A stretch of 64,000 bases of DNA from Candidatus Obscuribacter sp. Lineage in GTDB: Bacteria; Cyanobacteriota; Vampirovibrionia; Obscuribacterales; Obscuribacteraceae. The translations under genes were made by a program, and so were the position numbers. Numbering within the stretch: the first letter of the stretch is position 1; every line of letters starts with the position of its first letter. Location: the NCBI GenBank assembly GCA_016712465.1, contig JADJQZ010000001.1, positions 3,534,001 to 3,598,000 on the forward strand, given 5' to 3'. The notes beneath the pieces were generated by a model, which worked only from the letters and a program-made list of their open reading frames with translations, made no database searches and had not been told where the DNA came from. This document shows, one piece after another, positions 60,558-64,000 of the stretch.

Positions 60558-61370
60558 TTACCTGGGAGCTTTCTTAAACCAGGGGAAAAACGCGCTTGTG
60601 CTTTCCTGGTAGCGGCGATAGGCATCACCCCTGGTGCGTAAAGTTTGTTCCTCCGTGGCCTTCACGCCGGTCACTCTAGTGAGAAAGAAGTACATCAAAA
60701 CAGGACAATAAAAGGTGTAGATACCACCAGCCGATGGCAGGGCAAAGAGAAAGAATGCCATCCAGATAAGCCACTCAAAAAAGTAGTTAGGATGTCTTGA
60801 ATAATTCCACAAGCCAACCTGACAGACCTGCCCTTTGTTTTGAGGACTGCGGCGAAAGTCCTCCAGTTGCTTGTCGGCAAGACTCTCGCCGGCAAGAGCC
60901 AGGGCAAACATGATGATAGCGACAATTTCCGGAAACACAGGAGCGCTTCTACTTTGATTGGCAAGCACCACGGCAAAGGGCAGGCCAAGAAGTGAAAGCA
61001 AGACCGCCTGTAACTGGAAAGCCAGGAACAAGCCCAGGTCGGCGCGGCTGCCCCAGGCCTCGCGATAAGCCTTGTAGCGACCATCCTCCTCAGGAAACAG
61101 GCGCCGAAAGCGAAGTAGCAAATAGAAGGCCAGGCGCAGACTCCAGGTGAGCACCATGAGCATGAGCACAAGCGCCCGCCAGTCGCTGAAGGAAGCCCCC
61201 GTCAGGGCAAAATAGAGCAAGGCAAGCAGGCTGAACCCCAGCCCCCAGAAGACATCGACTATGCCGCCGTTGTTTATACGTTTAGCAAGAAGGAAGACCC
61301 CAAGCATCATAGACATGACAATGGGAAATCCCCAGAGAAAGCTCGTCAGTGCCAGAGGAGAAATGTTCAA
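60558..61370 (-). CDS. DUF1295 membrane protein (steroid 5-alpha-reductase-like)
   Basis: A 270-residue membrane protein with about seven helices. The family signature GLWNYSRHPNYFFEWLIWMA lies near the C-terminus, as in 5-alpha-reductase and isoprenylcysteine methyltransferase folds, where it binds a nicotinamide or SAM cofactor. The ATG overlaps the stop of the upstream Sua5 gene by 4 bp, and the CFA-like gene follows after 19 bp. Genomic pairing with CFA enzymes suggests reduction or modification of a fatty acid intermediate; this is inference. Confidence 0.87.
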   Translation of the reverse strand: MNISPLALTSFLWGFPIVMSMMLGVFLLAKRINNGGIVDVFWGLGFSLLALLYFALTGASFSDWRALVLMLMVLTWSLRLAFYLLLRFRRLFPEEDGRYKAYREAWGSRADLGLFLAFQLQAVLLSLLGLPFAVVLANQSRSAPVFPEIVAIIMFALALAGESLADKQLEDFRRSPQNKGQVCQVGLWNYSRHPNYFFEWLIWMAFFLFALPSAGGIYTFYCPVLMYFFLTRVTGVKATEEQTLRTRGDAYRRYQESTSAFFPWFKKAPR

Positions 61371-62443
61371 GGATGCTTCTCAAGATCAGGCCCTCGGAGA
61401 GCCGGGAGGTGATTACCATGGGCGGCCCGACGCAACCTGTCATTGACTCCGTCCCAGGCCTGGCCCAGGGGCGGTTTCTCGACAATTATGTAGCTGCGTC
61501 CAGGTTGATCAAGACTCTTCAAACGAGCATACAGAAGCCTGGCATAGGGCTCGGCAAAAGGCTCCACCACAAGACTCTCAGCCACGCAGCCGCAATCGGC
61601 AAGGGCTGCATTTTGCTGAAAGACTAAGAGAGAAATAGACAAACCCGCCAGGGTCAATTCTTCAAGAGTAGACTGCAAATCCTCCTGCGCCAAAAGCACC
61701 ACTGGAGTGTCCGGAGAATAATGGCTGGGCAGGGTACCTGGCGCCTTCACCACAGGGGAAGAGTGATCGGGCAGGTAAGAAAGCACCACTTCCAGACCGC
61801 ATGCCGTTGCCACATCTTCAGGCAAGAGCATGCCCGGTCTCAAAATGTGAGGCACTTCGTGCAGTAAAGAAATGATGGTCGACTCGATACCAACCTGGCA
61901 TGGTCCACCATCCAAAACCGCCGCCACTTCCGTTCCCAGCCCCTGCCTGACGGCTTCCGCCGTGGTGGGACTGAGTTTGCCGAACTTATTGGCCGAGGGA
62001 GCAGCCAGCGGACCGGAGCGCGAGAGCAAGGCAAGAGCCAGAGGGTGAGAGGGAATTCGCAGCCCGACTGAGTCTTGTCCTCCAGTCAGAGAGAGAGAAA
62101 CATTGGCAGCCCGGGGCAGAATCAAAGTCATGGGTCCAGGCCAGAATTGCTCAGCCAGTCGGAAAGCCAGTTCAAGCGGTCCTCTCGACCACTGCTCCAG
62201 TTCCTCCATGCGGCTCAAATGAACGATAACCGGGTGACTGGTGGGTCGGCCCTTAACAGCATAAAGTCGAGCCAGCGCTTCTTCGCTGGCCGCATCAGCG
62301 CCGAGACCATAAACAGTCTCAGTGGGAAAGGCCACCAAAAGGCCCTGCTTGAGAAAGTCAACGGCCAGGGAAAGCTGCCTCTCCTGCTCAGAATCTTGTT
62401 CTGGTTCCGGACCCGGCTCCGTATATTGACTGTAACCTGCCAT
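61367..62443 (-). CDS. tsaC: L-threonylcarbamoyladenylate synthase (Sua5/TsaC)
   Basis: Makes threonylcarbamoyl-AMP for the t6A modification of tRNA position 37. YrdC domain motifs are FPTETVYGLGADA, YAVKGRPTSHPVIVH, and APSANKFGKLSPT. The 358-residue length includes the C-terminal Sua5 domain (from about 225, after LPSHYSPDTPVVLL). ATG 62443 is preferred over 62461 because GGGGAG lies six bases upstream. It sits inside the lipid operon, between cfa and DUF1295, with a 30-bp gap and a 4-bp overlap; its role there is probably only shared transcription. Confidence 0.92.
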   Translation of the reverse strand: MAGYSQYTEPGPEPEQDSEQERQLSLAVDFLKQGLLVAFPTETVYGLGADAASEEALARLYAVKGRPTSHPVIVHLSRMEELEQWSRGPLELAFRLAEQFWPGPMTLILPRAANVSLSLTGGQDSVGLRIPSHPLALALLSRSGPLAAPSANKFGKLSPTTAEAVRQGLGTEVAAVLDGGPCQVGIESTIISLLHEVPHILRPGMLLPEDVATACGLEVVLSYLPDHSSPVVKAPGTLPSHYSPDTPVVLLAQEDLQSTLEELTLAGLSISLLVFQQNAALADCGCVAESLVVEPFAEPYARLLYARLKSLDQPGRSYIIVEKPPLGQAWDGVNDRLRRAAHGNHLPALRGPDLEKHP

Positions 62444-62473
62444 CACCGCTCCCCTCAGCATAAGTTTGACTTC

Positions 62474-63865
62474 CTATTCTAGCGCGCCGAAATCACAAGC
62501 CTGGCGGTCATCCTTGGTAGAAGCAAACCTGCTTAAGAACTGACGGTGAGAAAGAGTTAAATTATTTGGTCGGGTATAGACGGCCTGAACCACGCTGATA
62601 TTACGCATGGCAAAAGCGGCGGCACAGTAGGAGAGATAATATCGCCACTTGCGCACAAAGACCTGGTCGAAGCCCAGAGCAAAAACTTCAGAGAGGTGCG
62701 ACTCAAACCGCTCTTGCCAGACCATCAAAGTGCGGGCATAGTCATTACCCATGTCGGTCAGCTCATGCAAAGAAAGTGCTGTGGTGGCGGTGGCTTTGTG
62801 AAGGCGTGCCAGGCAGGGAAGCAGGGAACCGGGGAAAATATGTTTTTGAATGAAGTCTGTATTTTCACGGATCAAATCATAACGACTGTCCGGGCAGGTG
62901 ATCATTTGCAAGGCCGCCAGCCCATCTTCTCCCAGCAGTTGATCTATCTTTTGAAAATAGACATCGTAATATTCATGGCCGACCGCTTCGATCATTTCTA
63001 TGGAAACAATCTTACTGAAACCACCTGCCGGTCTGTCCATATTACGATAATCGACGAGCCTGAATTCAGTCTTGTCCTTAATGGAAGGCAGCTTATCCAC
63101 TCGCTCTTGGGCAAACTTGAGTTGCTCCTTGGAAATAGTAATACCCGTATAGCGGCAGCCGTACTTGCTCACGGCATAAACGGCAAAGCCTCCCCAACCG
63201 CAGCCTATCTCCAGTAAATGGTCGCCCGCGTGCAAATTCAGTTTGCGACAGAGAGCCTCGAACTTAGCTTCCTGGGCGTCCTTGAGGCTGAGCTTCCAGT
63301 CGGCATCGTCAAGGCTCGTACCAAAGCAGGCACTTGAATAAGTCATGGTCTCATCCAGAAAGATCTGAAAGAGGTCGTTACTGAGATCATAGTGATAGGA
63401 AATATTCTTGCGGCTGTTTACCTTGTTGTTACCCCTCAGTAAATGCCCACACTGATTCAAAAAGCCAAGAGAATTGACAAGCAGGTTCTTCTTATCGGTG
63501 CCTTCAAGCAAGCGACAGTGCGGAAGATTGAGCAAAAACCAGGCAAAGACGGAAGCCAGATCATCACTGACCCAATCTCCATCCATGAAGGCTTCAGCAA
63601 AACCGATATGACCAAAGAACACCAGTCGGCGAAACAAGCCGGCATTGCGTACTACGATTAAAGCCTCGACATAGTGCCCCTGTGGACTCTTGCCGCCGCT
63701 ACCAAATACATGCCTGCCGCCGTCCGGCATAACCATGGTCAGTTGCCCGTAAGGCATTTGACTGAGAGCCGCACCGATCAAGCCGGCAAATCCCTTCAGC
63801 TTCGCCGCTGCAGGTGCAGGCTTAATGGGCTTCAATGACTTATCAACTTCAACAGTGCTGCTCAT
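62474..63865 (-). CDS. cfa: Cyclopropane-fatty-acyl-phospholipid synthase
   Basis: A 463-residue SAM-dependent enzyme that adds a methylene group across acyl-chain double bonds in membrane phospholipids. An N-terminal lipid-binding-type domain (about 30-150) precedes the catalytic domain. SAM site: LLEIGCGWGGFAVYAVSKYG. ISYHYDLSNDLFQIFLDETM, VSIEMIEAVGHEYYDVYF and ENTDFIQKHIFPGS are family motifs. AGGGAGAAAAGGGG precedes the ATG. It overlaps the stop of a DUF1365 gene by 3-4 bp, the arrangement seen in many bacteria. Confidence 0.92.
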   Translation of the reverse strand: MSSTVEVDKSLKPIKPAPAAAKLKGFAGLIGAALSQMPYGQLTMVMPDGGRHVFGSGGKSPQGHYVEALIVVRNAGLFRRLVFFGHIGFAEAFMDGDWVSDDLASVFAWFLLNLPHCRLLEGTDKKNLLVNSLGFLNQCGHLLRGNNKVNSRKNISYHYDLSNDLFQIFLDETMTYSSACFGTSLDDADWKLSLKDAQEAKFEALCRKLNLHAGDHLLEIGCGWGGFAVYAVSKYGCRYTGITISKEQLKFAQERVDKLPSIKDKTEFRLVDYRNMDRPAGGFSKIVSIEMIEAVGHEYYDVYFQKIDQLLGEDGLAALQMITCPDSRYDLIRENTDFIQKHIFPGSLLPCLARLHKATATTALSLHELTDMGNDYARTLMVWQERFESHLSEVFALGFDQVFVRKWRYYLSYCAAAFAMRNISVVQAVYTRPNNLTLSHRQFLSRFASTKDDRQACDFGALE

Positions 63866-64000
63866 CCCCTTTTCTCCCTGACGCGGCGAGGATTGATCAC
63901 ATCGGTCTGCAAATGCGGCTTCTCTTCCTTGGTATAAAACGGCGTTCTTTTGAGGAGTAGCAGAAGAGCCTGAAAATGTATCATGGCGATTACCTTAAAA
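63862..64000 (-). CDS. DUF1365 family protein, C-terminal fragment at window edge
   Basis: The frame runs from the right edge to a TGA at 63862-63864 that overlaps the cfa start. The 45 residues seen include AMIHFQALLLLLKRTPFYTK, which resembles the conserved C-terminus of DUF1365 proteins. In many genomes DUF1365 sits directly upstream of a CFA enzyme. The rest lies beyond the window. The call rests on this short match and on context. Confidence 0.6.
   Translation of the reverse strand, partial: FKVIAMIHFQALLLLLKRTPFYTKEEKPHLQTDVINPRRVREKRG

Overview
The window reads as an ordinary chromosomal stretch from a bacterium of roughly 50-55% GC. Genes are close-packed on both strands, and many adjacent genes overlap by 4 bp or sit 3-30 bp apart. 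I see no tRNA or rRNA gene, insertion sequence, integrase, prophage or CRISPR array. A cyanobacteria-type RpoD-family sigma factor, a heme oxygenase, three DUF4388 (PATAN-type) proteins, a long Pro/Ala/Trp-rich Roadblock protein and a propionyl-CoA/methylmalonyl-CoA pair suggest a non-photosynthetic relative of Cyanobacteria (Vampirovibrionia/Melainabacteria, perhaps Obscuribacterales). That placement is inference from gene content and was not tested.

Layout. 1-9.7 kb: a TPR protein cut by the window edge, a membrane diguanylate cyclase, a HAD phosphatase, two unknown proteins, a three-haem peroxidase, then folK-acpS-SAM hydrolase. 9.7-11.7 kb: an orphan PemK/MazF-like toxin, a 78-residue unknown with a good promoter and its own terminator, a B12-binding methylmalonyl-CoA mutase subunit and a PH-like membrane protein. 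11.8-19.4 kb: a tightly coupled five-gene operon (TPP decarboxylase, small secreted protein, Asp/Glu racemase-like enzyme, MATE exporter, 1138-residue CPBP protease with duplicated halves). 19.4-23.3 kb, minus strand: O-antigen ligase, trpS, a 34-residue basic protein and a DUF4388 protein. 23.7-27.9 kb: RpoD-type sigma, mgtE, acyl-CoA carboxylase beta subunit. 28-34.3 kb: a divergent sigma-70-like protein and a 1530-residue protein whose N-terminus looks like an anti-sigma zinc finger without its cysteines and whose C-terminus is a Roadblock domain. 34.3-39.2 kb: unknown secreted protein, DUF4388 protein and pepA as one minus-strand operon. 39.5-47.6 kb: double-LysM protein, glycerate kinase, a possibly frameshifted gene, rpiB, a WYL protein lacking its helix-turn-helix, argS and a coiled-coil secreted protein. 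47.8-51.2 kb: an unknown gene, then an ECF sigma / triple zinc-finger anti-sigma / Spy-CnrX-like trio. 51.7-58.8 kb: metK, an FHA-cyclase, a NagZ-like hydrolase, a small membrane protein, DUF4388 with a degenerate GGDEF, and a HAD protein lacking its nucleophile. 58.8-64 kb: a minus-strand lipid operon (DUF1365, cfa, sua5, DUF1295, CFA-like methyltransferase, heme oxygenase).

The most distinctive theme is regulation: three sigma factors, one standard and one cysteine-free anti-sigma-like module, three DUF4388 proteins, an intact and a degenerate GGDEF domain, an FHA-linked nucleotide cyclase and a Roadblock scaffold. The second theme is envelope and lipid remodelling (CFA/DUF1295/DUF1365 cluster, NagZ, LysM, O-antigen ligase, MATE, CPBP). 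The best candidates for an undescribed system are the sigma/Roadblock pair at 29.0-34.3 kb and the decarboxylase-to-CPBP operon at 11.8-19.4 kb.
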